A stretch of 64,000 nt of DNA from Thermodesulfobacteriota bacterium (GTDB lineage: Bacteria > Desulfobacterota > UBA8473), in contig JBFLWQ010000011.1 of assembly GCA_040757775.1 (NCBI GenBank), forward strand, positions 1 to 64,000, written 5' to 3'. Of the stretch, positions 53,631 to 63,461 are shown one piece after another. The position numbers were made by a program, and so were the translations under genes. The notes beneath the pieces are model-generated. The model was not told where the DNA came from. It saw nothing but the letters and a program-made list of their open reading frames with translations, and searched no databases. Position 1 is the first letter of the stretch; each line of letters opens with the position of its first letter.

Positions 53631-54428
53631 ATGCTTGTATTAAACAACATCGAAGTAAAATATCAAAATGTCATTCTCGTACTGAGAGGAGTTACCATAG
53701 AGGTACCTGAGGGACAGATTATTTCATTATTGGGCGCCAATGGGGCAGGTAAAAGTACTACCCTCAAGGCCATATCAGGTATGCTATATCCGGAGGAGGG
53801 GAGGGTTACTGATGGCTCTATCGAGTATAATGGTGTAAGGATTGATGGACTGAGAACCAAAGCCATAGTGGATATGGGGATCGTTCAGATAATGGAAGGC
53901 AGACGGACTCTGGAACAACTTACGGCAGAGGAGAATCTGATAGCTGGTGCTATAGGGAGAAACCCCACCAGGGGGGAGTTAAAGAGGGATATAGACAAGA
54001 TATACGAATTCTTTCCGAGGTTAAAGGATGTCCGTAATCAAACAGCAGGCTATCTTTCAGGTGGTGAGCAGCAACAGCTCGTGGTTGGACGGGGGCTTAT
54101 GTCTCGTCCTAAATTGATGCTACTGGATGAAACCTCTTTGGGATTGGCTCCCATGCTGGTTAAAGAAATATACAATATCATAGAAAGACTGAATAAAGAG
54201 GAGAAGATATCCCTTCTGGTTGTAGAACAGAATGCCAGAGCAGCCCTCCAGATTGCAGATTATGGCTATGTAATGGAAAACGGGCGGGTAGTATTGGATG
54301 ATACTGGTCCCAAGCTGCTGGAGAATGAGGACATTAAAGAGTTTTACATGGGACTCACTGAAGTTGGGGAAAAGAAGAGCTATAAAACTATTAAGCACTA
54401 CAAGAGAAGAAAGAGGTGGCTTGGTTAA
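53631..54428 (+). CDS. livF: LivF-type ABC transporter ATPase
   Basis: A 265-residue ATPase. Walker A GANGAGKST, signature YLSGGEQQQLVVGRGL, Walker B LMLLDETSLGLAP (Thr in place of Pro after the catalytic Glu). The C-terminal 30 residues are a basic extension (KKSYKTIKHYKRRKRW). CGGAGG precedes the ATG, 16 bp after livG. Confidence 0.92.
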   Translation: MLVLNNIEVKYQNVILVLRGVTIEVPEGQIISLLGANGAGKSTTLKAISGMLYPEEGRVTDGSIEYNGVRIDGLRTKAIVDMGIVQIMEGRRTLEQLTAEENLIAGAIGRNPTRGELKRDIDKIYEFFPRLKDVRNQTAGYLSGGEQQQLVVGRGLMSRPKLMLLDETSLGLAPMLVKEIYNIIERLNKEEKISLLVVEQNARAALQIADYGYVMENGRVVLDDTGPKLLENEDIKEFYMGLTEVGEKKSYKTIKHYKRRKRWLG

Positions 54429-54455
54429 AGGGATTTTTTGTTGAAGGAGAAAGGT

Positions 54456-56366
54456 ATGAATATTGATAAGGACATGGATACCCTTCCGAAATTGATGTTG
54501 AGAAACTACCTGAGATATGGCGATAAAAAAGTAGCTATGCGCAAGAAGGATTTTGGGTTATGGCTTACATATACATGGAAGATTTACTACGAACATGTGA
54601 AATGGTGCTCTCTGGGGTTAGTCAGCCTGGGTTTGAAACGGGGGGACAAGGTATGCATAATAGGAGATAACGGCCCCCAGTACTACTGGGCTGAATTAGC
54701 CGTTCAATCAGCAGGTGGAGCAGCTATAGGGATTTTTGTTGATTCCATGGATGACGAGGTGAAGTACTATGTCAACCATTCAGATGCCGTATTCGTCTTT
54801 GCAGAAGACCAGGAACAGTGTGATAAACTCCTGAATCTGAAGGACAAAAATGAGATACCCAATGTCAAAAAAGTAATATACTGGGACCATAGAGGACTCT
54901 GGTCATATGAGGATCCCATCCTTTTAAGCTTTGAAGGGTTGGAAGAACTGGGAAAGAAGTACGAGGTGGACCATCCGGGTCTCTTTGAAGAAAATGTAAG
55001 GCAAGGGAAGGGGAGTGATATAGCCTGTTTTTGTTATACCTCAGGGACGACCGGACTTCCCAAAGCAGCTATGATGACCCATAACAGTGTCATATTCTTC
55101 GGCCGTGGGATCCGATCTATAGACCCCTGGTATGAGACTGATGAATATCTATCCTATGTGTCACCGGCATGGGCAGCAGAGCAATTTCTTGGTATAGCCT
55201 CAGGGCTGGATGGGGCTCTGTGTGTCAGTTTTCCTGAAGAGGCTGAAACGGTGCAGGAAGATATCGTAGACCTGGGCCCCCAAATCCTTTTTTACAGTGC
55301 TCGCTTATGGGAAAATCTGGTTTCTGAGATCCAGGTAAAGATCGCTGACACTTTACGGTGGAAAAGACTGTTGTTCAATATAGCAATGAAGATTGGCCAT
55401 TGGATGAACAAGTTCGCAGAAAAGAAGACCAAACCCAATCTTTTATGGAGGGGGTTGTATCTTTTTGCCAACCTTATCGCACTCCGGTCATTACGCCACA
55501 GGATGGGGTTTGCCAGAACCAGGGTTGGCTATACTGCAGGGGCAGCGGTAAGCCCTGATATTATTCGATTCTTCCACGCCTTGGGCTTAAATCTCAAGAA
55601 TATCTATGGCTCTACTGAGGCAAGCCTTGTAACAATCCCCAGTAGCACTGATTTTAAATACGACAGCGTTGGAACCCCTATCGAGGGATGTGAGGTAAAG
55701 ATTGTTGATGGTGAGATCGTTGTAAAAAATCCAGGACTTTTTTTGGGTTACTATAAAAATCCTGAAGCAACGGGAGAAAAGATAAGAGACGGCTGGTATT
55801 ATACAGGAGATTCCGGTTTCTTTGACGAGGAAGGGCACCTTATCTATTGGGACAGGGTGGACGAACTTCTCGATCTGAAGAGTGGTGAGAAGTATTCCCC
55901 TCAGTATATTGAGACGCGTCTGCGTTTCAGTCCATATATCAGGGACTGTATAGTTGTGGGAGGTAAAGACAGAGATTACATCGGTGCCCTGATAAATATC
56001 GACTACGGAAACGTTGGTAAATGGGCGGAAAAGAAACGTATAGCTTATACCACATTCGTTGACCTTTCACAAAAACCAGAGGTAGCTGGTATGATAAAAG
56101 GTGAGATTGGAAAGGTCAACAAGGAGATACCGGAGTTTGCCCGTGTAAAGAGATTTGTTAACCTCCATAAGGAATTTGACCCTGATGAGGCCGAGCTGAC
56201 AAGGACAAGGAAATTGAGGAGGACCTTTATAGAAGATCGTTACAAAGATATAATTGAATCTCTGTATCAGGATAAAGGGGTTATCAGTGTGGAAGCGCAT
56301 GTAACTTATAGAGATGGTAGAAAGGGAATTATAAAGACAGAGATTAATGTGTATAGTGTTGAATAA
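54456..56366 (+). CDS. AMP-dependent long-chain acyl-CoA synthetase
   Basis: A 636-residue adenylate-forming ligase of the FadD/ACSL group. P-loop YTSGTTGLPKAAMMTHNS, acceptor motif YGSTEAS, YYTGDSG hinge region and a C-terminal lysine domain ending near RTRKLRRTF. It activates a carboxylic acid to its CoA thioester. ATG 54456 has GAAGGAGA upstream; 54438 is less likely. Its place inside the liv operon implies the transporter imports a carboxylic acid, fatty or aromatic, that is activated on arrival. Confidence 0.9.
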   Translation: MNIDKDMDTLPKLMLRNYLRYGDKKVAMRKKDFGLWLTYTWKIYYEHVKWCSLGLVSLGLKRGDKVCIIGDNGPQYYWAELAVQSAGGAAIGIFVDSMDDEVKYYVNHSDAVFVFAEDQEQCDKLLNLKDKNEIPNVKKVIYWDHRGLWSYEDPILLSFEGLEELGKKYEVDHPGLFEENVRQGKGSDIACFCYTSGTTGLPKAAMMTHNSVIFFGRGIRSIDPWYETDEYLSYVSPAWAAEQFLGIASGLDGALCVSFPEEAETVQEDIVDLGPQILFYSARLWENLVSEIQVKIADTLRWKRLLFNIAMKIGHWMNKFAEKKTKPNLLWRGLYLFANLIALRSLRHRMGFARTRVGYTAGAAVSPDIIRFFHALGLNLKNIYGSTEASLVTIPSSTDFKYDSVGTPIEGCEVKIVDGEIVVKNPGLFLGYYKNPEATGEKIRDGWYYTGDSGFFDEEGHLIYWDRVDELLDLKSGEKYSPQYIETRLRFSPYIRDCIVVGGKDRDYIGALINIDYGNVGKWAEKKRIAYTTFVDLSQKPEVAGMIKGEIGKVNKEIPEFARVKRFVNLHKEFDPDEAELTRTRKLRRTFIEDRYKDIIESLYQDKGVISVEAHVTYRDGRKGIIKTEINVYSVE

Positions 56367-56384
56367 ATTGGAGGGATAATTTAG

Positions 56385-57272
56385 ATGAATACCTTTATCC
56401 AGCTTATGATTAGCGGAATAGCCACCGGTCTTATCTATGCTATAGCAGCCCTTGGTGTTGTGGTGGTGTATAAAGCGACCAAGGTGCTCAACCTTTCGGC
56501 CGGAGGACTGCTTTTAATAGGTGCATATTTGGCATGGATGTTTCTTGTTCAGCTTAAATTTCCTGTCGTGCTGGCTATAATGGCTACTATTGCCTCAACG
56601 GCCATCGTTGGATGGGTAATTGAACGGGTTACCCTTCGTCCCCTGATAGGGCAGCCGATTCTCGCGGCTATTATCCTTACCGATATGCTCTGGTTTTTCT
56701 TCCGTGGAACAACATTTCTCTTCTGGGGCGGTAATCCCAAAATGTTCCCCTCATGGCTGGCAAGTCGTCCCACGATATTTGTGGGTGAAATTGGGATACC
56801 TGAGATAATGATATGGTGCATAATTATATCCGGTCTTAGCATTGCGGGTTTGATAATTTATTTCAAATTTACCCGTCCAGGACTTGCCATGAGGGTTACT
56901 GCTGAAGACGTTATAGTTGCCGAAAATCTGGGAATAAAGATAACAAGGGTGTATTCCAATACGTGGATTATTTGCCTTATCTTATTCCTCATAACCGCAT
57001 ATTTTGTAGGAGCAATGCAAGGGATCAGTCAGGACCTTGATTTTGTTGCTGTATATGGAGTAATTATTGCACTCCTCGGAGGGCTGGAATCCTTCCCTGG
57101 CGCCATAATCGGTGGCCTGGCTGTGGGGATACTTCAAGCTATGGTTGGAGGCTACCTTGCTGGCATTTTAGGTGGCGGAATCTCCGAAGTATCCCCTTTT
57201 ATTGTTATGTTCATTATTAGTTTCTGGCGGCCGTATGGGCTCTTCGGACTGGAAAGGATAGAGAGAATCTAG
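56385..57272 (+). CDS. livH: LivH-type ABC transporter permease
   Basis: A 295-residue membrane protein with eight or so helices (ISGIATGLIYAIAALGVVVV; YGVIIALLGGLESFPGAIIG; final LFGL). The GGLESFPGAIIGG segment is the coupling-region signature of this family. GGAGGG precedes the ATG, 18 bp after the ligase gene. Confidence 0.93.
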   Translation: MNTFIQLMISGIATGLIYAIAALGVVVVYKATKVLNLSAGGLLLIGAYLAWMFLVQLKFPVVLAIMATIASTAIVGWVIERVTLRPLIGQPILAAIILTDMLWFFFRGTTFLFWGGNPKMFPSWLASRPTIFVGEIGIPEIMIWCIIISGLSIAGLIIYFKFTRPGLAMRVTAEDVIVAENLGIKITRVYSNTWIICLILFLITAYFVGAMQGISQDLDFVAVYGVIIALLGGLESFPGAIIGGLAVGILQAMVGGYLAGILGGGISEVSPFIVMFIISFWRPYGLFGLERIERI

Positions 57273-57296
57273 CGAGCGGAAGGAGGTTAATTGTCA

Positions 57297-58355
57297 ATGA
57301 AGGGAAGACCTTGTGGAGTTTTTGATGTAAGATATAGTCAGGATAAAGCAATACTGCGTACCAAAGCCCATTGGGTGCTGTTTAGTCTCTTTCTGATTTT
57401 TCTTTTCAGCATCCCCCCTTTTCTTACCGGTCACATTTTAAGCCTTGGGGTAATTATCGGTACAACAATAATAGGCTTATGGGGTCTGCAGATCCTGATA
57501 GGCTACACTCACCAGATCAGTTTGGGACATGGTGGCTTTGTCGGGGCTGGAGCCTATGTGTGTGCCGTGATTACACATCATCTGGGTTGGAACTTCTTCT
57601 TTGCCCTACCTCTTGCCGGTCTTGGTGCTGCCCTTTATGGGTTGATAATAGGGACATCGACAGTACGGTGCAAGGGGCTTTACATGGTTATTCCAACTAT
57701 CTCTGCTCATTTTATATTCTTCTATCTGGTAAATGAGGTCTTAAGAAAATGGACTTTCGGATCAGACGGTATTCAGTGTGCAAGCCCCGTTCTATTCGGA
57801 TTTGTTTTTAATACGGATTTAAGCTACTTTTATCTGGTTGCCGTTGTTACGCTTATAATGGGATTAGGATTGAAAAACCTTGTAAGGACAAAGGCGGGCA
57901 GGGCATTTGTTGCAATTCGCGATAACGACATTGCCGCAGAGGTCATGGGGATAAACATATTCCGTTATAAGCTCCTTTCCTTTGCTATTGGTAATTTCTA
58001 TGCGGGGATTAGCGGTGCATTATGGGCCCATTATGTTACGTATATCAACACAGAATTTTATCCCATTGTCGATTCCGTCTACTACGCAGTGTTTTTGATT
58101 GTCGGTGGGCTGGGATCTGTTATGGGTTGCGTTTTTGGTGCTTTTGCTTACAGGCTTCTTGGTGAAGGGGTTAATTATGTTGCGCCTTTACTGGATAGTA
58201 TACTGGCTGGGTCAGGCGGCAAAATAGTTTCCTCTATGGGGCTGATTGTATACGCTGCCGTGGCAATAATATTTTTAATTTTTGAACCCAGAGGACTTGC
58301 CCACAGATGGGAGTTGTTTAAACACTCATACAGGTTACATCCATTCAATTATTAA
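57297..58355 (+). CDS. livM: LivM-type ABC transporter permease
   Basis: A 352-residue permease. Hallmarks are LQILIGYTHQISLGHGGFVG, RTKAGRAFVAIRDNDIAAEV and VGGLGSVMGCVFGAF. AAGGAGG lies 10 nt before ATG 57297; TTG 57291 is too close to it. It pairs with LivH to form the channel. Confidence 0.93.
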   Translation: MKGRPCGVFDVRYSQDKAILRTKAHWVLFSLFLIFLFSIPPFLTGHILSLGVIIGTTIIGLWGLQILIGYTHQISLGHGGFVGAGAYVCAVITHHLGWNFFFALPLAGLGAALYGLIIGTSTVRCKGLYMVIPTISAHFIFFYLVNEVLRKWTFGSDGIQCASPVLFGFVFNTDLSYFYLVAVVTLIMGLGLKNLVRTKAGRAFVAIRDNDIAAEVMGINIFRYKLLSFAIGNFYAGISGALWAHYVTYINTEFYPIVDSVYYAVFLIVGGLGSVMGCVFGAFAYRLLGEGVNYVAPLLDSILAGSGGKIVSSMGLIVYAAVAIIFLIFEPRGLAHRWELFKHSYRLHPFNY

Positions 58356-58375
58356 TGGATAAACAATTAAACCAT

Positions 58376-58435
58376 TGGGGTCTGCCCCGACATTTGTGAT
58401 TATCCGCCTCTAGCGGATTACGGGTTTGACCCCAG
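58376..58435. repeat. Nested hairpin between livM and the LEA2 gene
   Basis: Outer TGGGGTC and GACCCCA enclose an inner ATCCGC-CTCTA-GCGGAT. It could attenuate or process the mRNA between permease and binding-protein genes, where levels often differ. Confidence 0.5.
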
Positions 58436-58469
58436 ATATTCAAAAATTGAGAAAGGAGGTAAGAGAACA

Positions 58470-59135
58470 ATGAGTAAAAAGTTATTTTTGGTTACATTAG
58501 CATTTATCTTTCTCTTTGGTATTTCTGCTATGGCTATAGGTGGACAAAAAGGCATGGCAAAAAAGGCACCACCTAAGGAATTAAAGGTTGAACTAAAGAA
58601 TGTGGCTGTGAAGATGGAAGCAGAGAAGATCCTTAGCGATAAGATTCTTATGGCACAGAAACTCGCTAAGGCTGAATCAAAGAGCGGATGGCTCAAGCTT
58701 ATGGGCATGGGAGAGGACAAAAAGATGGGACCGGTTGAAATACCGGCTAATGCCCTCCTGGCTTTGGTACCAAAGGCAGATCTCACGGTTACCTTCGCGG
58801 TAACTAACCCTAACAAGTTTGATGTTATCTTAGGCAGTATGTCTTTCGGGCTTTCTGAGGAAACCATTATATTTTTTCCTCCGGAGTCCAAAGCGGCGGA
58901 GGTATGGATAGACATTCCTGCAGGAGAAACCGTTGAATTTGAGGTACCTATGACCATCCTCAAAATTCCGTCACTGGCAGCTATTGCATGGCCAGCGATA
59001 GAGAGTGGTACTGCCGAGTGGAAGGCAAGAGGTACAGCGGTGGTAATCTCTAAAGATATACCCTCAGGCGGATTGAGACAGAGATTCGAGAGTGGGAAGG
59101 TAGGGACCACCATGGTCGAGGCAGAAAAGAAGTAA
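58470..59135 (+). CDS. Exported LEA2/WHy-type protein
   Basis: A 221-residue protein with signal peptide (KKLFLVTLAFIFLFGISAMA) and a LEA-2/water-stress-type beta domain (about 90-205; LTVTFAVTNPNKFDVILGSM, then IPAGETVEFEVPMTI). In other bacteria this fold binds lipids or hydrophobic molecules or serves stress protection. AAGGAGG precedes the ATG. Being between the permease and binding-protein genes, it may present a hydrophobic ligand to the transporter; this is inference. Confidence 0.78.
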   Translation: MSKKLFLVTLAFIFLFGISAMAIGGQKGMAKKAPPKELKVELKNVAVKMEAEKILSDKILMAQKLAKAESKSGWLKLMGMGEDKKMGPVEIPANALLALVPKADLTVTFAVTNPNKFDVILGSMSFGLSEETIIFFPPESKAAEVWIDIPAGETVEFEVPMTILKIPSLAAIAWPAIESGTAEWKARGTAVVISKDIPSGGLRQRFESGKVGTTMVEAEKK

Positions 59136-59161
59136 TCATCAGAAAAAGGAGGTAATATATC

Positions 59162-60415
59162 ATGAGAAAGAGTTTTAATAAGCTAATTTTTGTTGGTATT
59201 ACTGCTCTGATATGTGCAGCCATGTTAGCTTTTAACTCCGTGACAGAAGCAGCCAAGCCAGCAATTAAACATTTTGGAACTGTCGATCTAACAGGTCCCT
59301 ATGGTATACTCGTTCCTGATGTATGGGAGGCGAAGCTCGATGTCTATAGATGGACAAATGAAAAGGAAGGCGGGATCGACGGTCACCCGGTAGAGCTTGT
59401 ATGGGGTGAAACCGGAAATATAATGGCAAGGGCATGGTCCCACTACAAGAGGTACCAAAGGGCAGGAATTCAATTCCTCTGGATAGTCTCATCCCCTGAA
59501 GGTGAAGCCTTTAAGAGGACCCTTGAAAAAGAGAATGTAGCTTCCTACAATTACGGTGGGAGCGACCCCCAACTCTATCCTCCCGCAACTATTTATACAG
59601 ATGGCCCCGGCTATGGTGATTCATTTGGTGCCTTTTTGAAGATGGCAAAGGCAGAATGGGATAAAGCAGGAAAAAAGGGCACAATGAAGGTCGGTATTAT
59701 TGGACCTGATACGGCATATGGAAGGGCTGCCCTGGAACCTGGACAGAGGTTTGGGAAGAGGATCGGTGTAGATGTGGTAGGGCAGGAGTTTGTCCCCGTT
59801 GTTCCCATAGACCTCACCCCGCAGATATTAAGACTCAAGGATAAAGGTGTGAACTGGATATGGATGCAGGGGTTGAGCCAGATTTGTACTGTATTTATGA
59901 AGAATATGGAATCGTTGGGACTGCACGGTAAGATACCAGTGGCTGGTTTCTCGTGGACAACCGGTGCGGAGATGCTGAGGCGGATAGGACCCAGGTATAC
60001 TGAAGGCTACATATGGTGTACGTACACTTACATGACCCAGGTAGAGAAGAACCTCCCTGGTATCAAGAAGGCTATCGAGATGCGCCAGAAGTATCATGGT
60101 AAGGACCCGGATGAATACTATCTCAGAGGTGTGAGAGCAACCCAGTTTGTATTTGAGTGGACAAGGAGGACACTTAGGAAATATGGGTATAAGGGGCTTA
60201 CCGGGAAAAACTACCTTGCTACAATAGAAACATTCAAAAATTGGAAAACTCCATGGGACGTCGGTGCCCCGTTTGACATTACTCCTAATGACCGCAGGAC
60301 AGCCAAGAAGGTGTTATTTTACCAGGTCAAGGGTGGGAAGGTGCTCAGATACAGCGACTGGGTAGACGTTCCTCATCTCTACCCGGATGATATGAAACAT
60401 CTTTTTGAGAAGTAG
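59162..60415 (+). CDS. LivK-type ABC transporter substrate-binding protein
   Basis: A 417-residue periplasmic protein: signal peptide (about 1-29, cleavage near VTEA-AK), PBP type I fold (IKHFGTVDLTGPYGILVPDV; VELVWGETGNIMARAWSHYK; IGPDTAYGRAALEPGQRFGK). AAAGGAGG precedes the ATG. It is rich in tryptophan and tyrosine in the putative cleft, which would suit an aromatic or fatty ligand rather than an amino acid. Last gene before the terminator. Confidence 0.9.
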   Translation: MRKSFNKLIFVGITALICAAMLAFNSVTEAAKPAIKHFGTVDLTGPYGILVPDVWEAKLDVYRWTNEKEGGIDGHPVELVWGETGNIMARAWSHYKRYQRAGIQFLWIVSSPEGEAFKRTLEKENVASYNYGGSDPQLYPPATIYTDGPGYGDSFGAFLKMAKAEWDKAGKKGTMKVGIIGPDTAYGRAALEPGQRFGKRIGVDVVGQEFVPVVPIDLTPQILRLKDKGVNWIWMQGLSQICTVFMKNMESLGLHGKIPVAGFSWTTGAEMLRRIGPRYTEGYIWCTYTYMTQVEKNLPGIKKAIEMRQKYHGKDPDEYYLRGVRATQFVFEWTRRTLRKYGYKGLTGKNYLATIETFKNWKTPWDVGAPFDITPNDRRTAKKVLFYQVKGGKVLRYSDWVDVPHLYPDDMKHLFEK

Positions 60416-60430
60416 TAGGCATATAAATAG

Positions 60431-60463
60431 AAAAGGGGCGTTTGTTAAACGCCCCTTTTCTAT
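60431..60463 (+). terminator. Intrinsic terminator of the liv operon
   Basis: A perfect 13-bp stem, AAAAGGGGCGTTT (60431-60443) with AAACGCCCCTTTT (60447-60459), a 3-nt loop and a T-rich tail. The A/T symmetric ends may also work for the opposite strand. Confidence 0.9.
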
Positions 60464-60729
60464 TGTATTGGAATCCAAGAAGCCTGCCTTTATTGTTATC
60501 TTTTCCTTTTATCCTTCAAGACCACTTTTTATCCCTTGACACTATCTCTGTTTTGTTGATAAATTAGTCCATCAACTGCTGTCCCGACTTGTCGGGATAG
60601 CTTGAGGTACAAAGGCAACCCCCCCCCTGCTCCCCTTTGCCAAAGGGGGGTGAAGTGGGTTACTTCTGTGCCTTTGTCACTTTTGAAACAATGGGGGCAT
60701 GGTCTGACCCCGGATATTTAGGCAAGAAG
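60464..60729. other. Intergenic region upstream of the PfkB gene
   Basis: Includes CCCGACTTGTCGGG followed by ATAGCTTGAGG (60583-60608), like the hairpin upstream of R1 at 44623, and an inverted pair of CAAAGGCA / TGCCTTTG phrases. The frame 60637-60729 is open but looks repeat-derived. Confidence 0.5.
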
Positions 60730-61629
60730 ATGTTAGACGTAATTTCAATAGGTGCTCTTAATATAGATCTCATTGCAAAGGTAAATAGATTCCCTGTGGC
60801 AGATGAAGAAGTTGCAGTTCAAGGCTTAGAAATATTTCATGGTGGTTCTGCTGCAAATGTAGCAGTAGGGATTTCAAGACTGGGACATTCTTCAGGATTT
60901 GTAGGAATGGTTGGATCCGATCAATTTGGAAATATGCTTATTGAAGACTTGAAAAAAGAAGGGGTAGACGTATCCCATTTGATACAAACAGGTGGCAATA
61001 GCGGTCTGGTCTTTGCGGCTATAAATCCTGCTGGTGAAAGGATACTCTATTCATCAAGCGGGGTTTCATCAGAGTTTGACAGATCCCTCATATCCGTTGA
61101 CTATATAAAAAAGGCTAGATTTTTACACTTAACCAGCATTATTGGAGAAAAGGCAATAGCTGCACTGGAATTTGCGTCTGGCGTTGCATATGATAATAAT
61201 ATAAAGGTAATACTCGATCCGGGATCAATACTTGCTGAAGAAGGGTCTGAAGCGCTGAGTGGAATACTGGTTAACTGCTATTTAATTATGCCAAGCCAGA
61301 TTGAGGCAAACATGCTTACCGGGCTCCAGGGAGAAGACGCAGGCAGAAGGCTTTTGGAGTATGGGCCAAAAGCAGTGATAATAACCCGTGGGGCAGAAGG
61401 GTGTTTATTGATAACTAAAGATTTAACCAGAGAGGTTCCTGCATTAAGATCAAAGGCAGTAGATACAACTGGTGCTGGTGATTCATTTGCCGCAGGTCTT
61501 ATAAGTGCTTTGTTAGTGAATAAAGGGTTGGAGGAAGCAACTGAATTTGCCACTCTGGTTGCGTCCATATCAGTAACCAGAAGGGGGGCAAGAACCACGC
61601 CTGGTAAAGAAGATATTAGAGGTTATTAA
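60730..61629 (+). CDS. PfkB-family carbohydrate kinase
   Basis: A 299-residue ribokinase-like kinase. N-terminal motif FHGGSAANVAVGISRLG and C-terminal DTTGAGDSFAAG with the catalytic Asp are intact. Sugar or nucleoside specificity is not clear. Start ATG 60730 gives the normal MLDVISIGALNIDLI beginning; the 60637 start is discarded. The stop overlaps the uvrC ATG by one base. Confidence 0.9.
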   Translation: MLDVISIGALNIDLIAKVNRFPVADEEVAVQGLEIFHGGSAANVAVGISRLGHSSGFVGMVGSDQFGNMLIEDLKKEGVDVSHLIQTGGNSGLVFAAINPAGERILYSSSGVSSEFDRSLISVDYIKKARFLHLTSIIGEKAIAALEFASGVAYDNNIKVILDPGSILAEEGSEALSGILVNCYLIMPSQIEANMLTGLQGEDAGRRLLEYGPKAVIITRGAEGCLLITKDLTREVPALRSKAVDTTGAGDSFAAGLISALLVNKGLEEATEFATLVASISVTRRGARTTPGKEDIRGY

Positions 61630-63461
61630 TGGCTAGAGCATTGATTGCTGAAGAAAAGATAAACAGACTGCCTGCCAGCCCAGGTGTCTACCTTATGAAG
61701 AACAGGAAAGGTGATGTTATTTATATTGGCAAGGCGAAAAGCCTTCAGATTCGGGTAAAATCCTACTTTACCAGAATAGAAGATTCAAGATACCTAATCA
61801 GGTTTTTATTGTCTCAGGCAGAAGATATAGATTGCATAATCACTGATACAGAGAAAGAGGCATTGATTCTAGAAAACAATCTGATTAAGAAACATAAGCC
61901 CAGATACAATGTAAACCTGAAGGATGATAAAACCTATTTTAGTCTGAGATTCAATATTCAGGACGAATTTCCAAGACTCTCCCTGGTAAGAAAGGTAAAG
62001 AAAGACGGTGCCCGCTACTTTGGTCCTTATTCTTCCAGCTATGCAGTAAAAGATACGTTGAAAATGGTATCCAGAATCTTTCATATAAGAGGCTGCAGTG
62101 ACTCTAATTTTAAAAACAGAAGTCGCCCCTGCCTGAGCTACCAGATCAGGAGGTGTCTTGCCCCCTGTTGTAAACTTGTAGATTGGGAGAGTTACCGGAA
62201 ATATGTCAGGGAAGCGACTCTGTTCTTAGAGGGCAAAAACCAGGAACTATTACGGCTTTTAAAAAAAAGTATGAAACACGAATCGGATAATTTGAACTTT
62301 GAAGAGGCTGCCAGATTCAGAGACCATATTTCGTCTATCGAAAAGACCATTGAGAGGCAAAAGGTGGTTTCCAATCTAGGGACAGATCAGGATGTATTTG
62401 CCTTTTACAGAGAAGAAGGTGTTATTGAATTTCAGCTTATGATTATGCGGGGAGGAAGGGTTTTAGATACCCTGGCATTCTCCATGACCAATTTGAGGCT
62501 TCCAGATAATGAGGTTATGTCTTCGTTCCTGAAACAGTACTATGGCGAAGATAGATCTATCCCGTCAGAGATTGTAATACCCATAGATATAGAAGACAGG
62601 AAGCTGTTGGAAGAATGGTTTTCGGAAAAAAAGGGCAAAAAGGTAAGGATTCATATTCCCAAGAAGGGGGAAAAGCTTAAACTTTTAAGGATGGTGATGG
62701 AAAATGCAAAGAATTCCTTTATGGATAAGCAAAGAGAAAAAGGTTACAATCTGAAGGCATTGGAGGAAATCCAAAAACGACTCCATTTAAAGAGATTACC
62801 GAGGAAGATAGAGTGTTTTGACATATCCAACATATCAGGGAAATTAGCGGTTGGTTCGATGGTAATCTTTAAAGAAGGGATTGTATATAAAAACGGTTAT
62901 CGTCACTTTAAGATAAAAACCGTGAATCAGGCAGATGACTGTGGTATGATGTATGAGGTTATTAAAAGGAGGTATAGGAGGGTATTTGAAAAGAACGATA
63001 TGCCCGACCTGATAATGGTAGACGGTGGTAAAGGGCAGTTGAATGTTGCTGTAAGAGTCCTGAAAGAATTAAAAAAGGATGACGCAGATGCCATAAGTCT
63101 TGCTAAAGGTGGAGATAGAGAGAAGGTATTTATTCCACATCGGAAAAACCCTATAATACTGCAAAAGGACTCTAAAGCTCTGCTTCTGCTGCAACAAATA
63201 AGAGATGAGGCTCATCGCTTTGCTCTAACCTACCATCAAAATCTCAGGAGAAAACAGAACCTGCGGTCCATTCTGGAGGATATACCAGGAGTGGGATTAG
63301 TGAGAAAAAAGGCACTCTTAAAACACTTTGGCAGCTTAAAAAGCATTAAAGATGCGTCTATAAATGAGTTGACCACAGTTCCTGGAATGAATATCAAGGC
63401 TGCCGAAAATGTCTTTGTATCCTTTCAAAGTTTTCCTTCTGACCCCGAATCACTTCAGTAG
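61629..63461 (+). CDS. uvrC: Excinuclease ABC subunit C
   Basis: A 610-residue nuclease that makes both incisions in nucleotide excision repair. GIY-YIG domain (PGVYLMKNRKGDVIYIGKAK), UVR UvrB-binding motif (NFEEAARFRDHI), RNase H-like endonuclease domain (IECFDISNISGKLAVGSMVI; VDGGKGQL) and C-terminal helix-hairpin-helix (DIPGVGLVRKKALLKHFGS). It overlaps the convergent TPR gene by 12 bp. Confidence 0.97.
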   Translation: MARALIAEEKINRLPASPGVYLMKNRKGDVIYIGKAKSLQIRVKSYFTRIEDSRYLIRFLLSQAEDIDCIITDTEKEALILENNLIKKHKPRYNVNLKDDKTYFSLRFNIQDEFPRLSLVRKVKKDGARYFGPYSSSYAVKDTLKMVSRIFHIRGCSDSNFKNRSRPCLSYQIRRCLAPCCKLVDWESYRKYVREATLFLEGKNQELLRLLKKSMKHESDNLNFEEAARFRDHISSIEKTIERQKVVSNLGTDQDVFAFYREEGVIEFQLMIMRGGRVLDTLAFSMTNLRLPDNEVMSSFLKQYYGEDRSIPSEIVIPIDIEDRKLLEEWFSEKKGKKVRIHIPKKGEKLKLLRMVMENAKNSFMDKQREKGYNLKALEEIQKRLHLKRLPRKIECFDISNISGKLAVGSMVIFKEGIVYKNGYRHFKIKTVNQADDCGMMYEVIKRRYRRVFEKNDMPDLIMVDGGKGQLNVAVRVLKELKKDDADAISLAKGGDREKVFIPHRKNPIILQKDSKALLLLQQIRDEAHRFALTYHQNLRRKQNLRSILEDIPGVGLVRKKALLKHFGSLKSIKDASINELTTVPGMNIKAAENVFVSFQSFPSDPESLQ

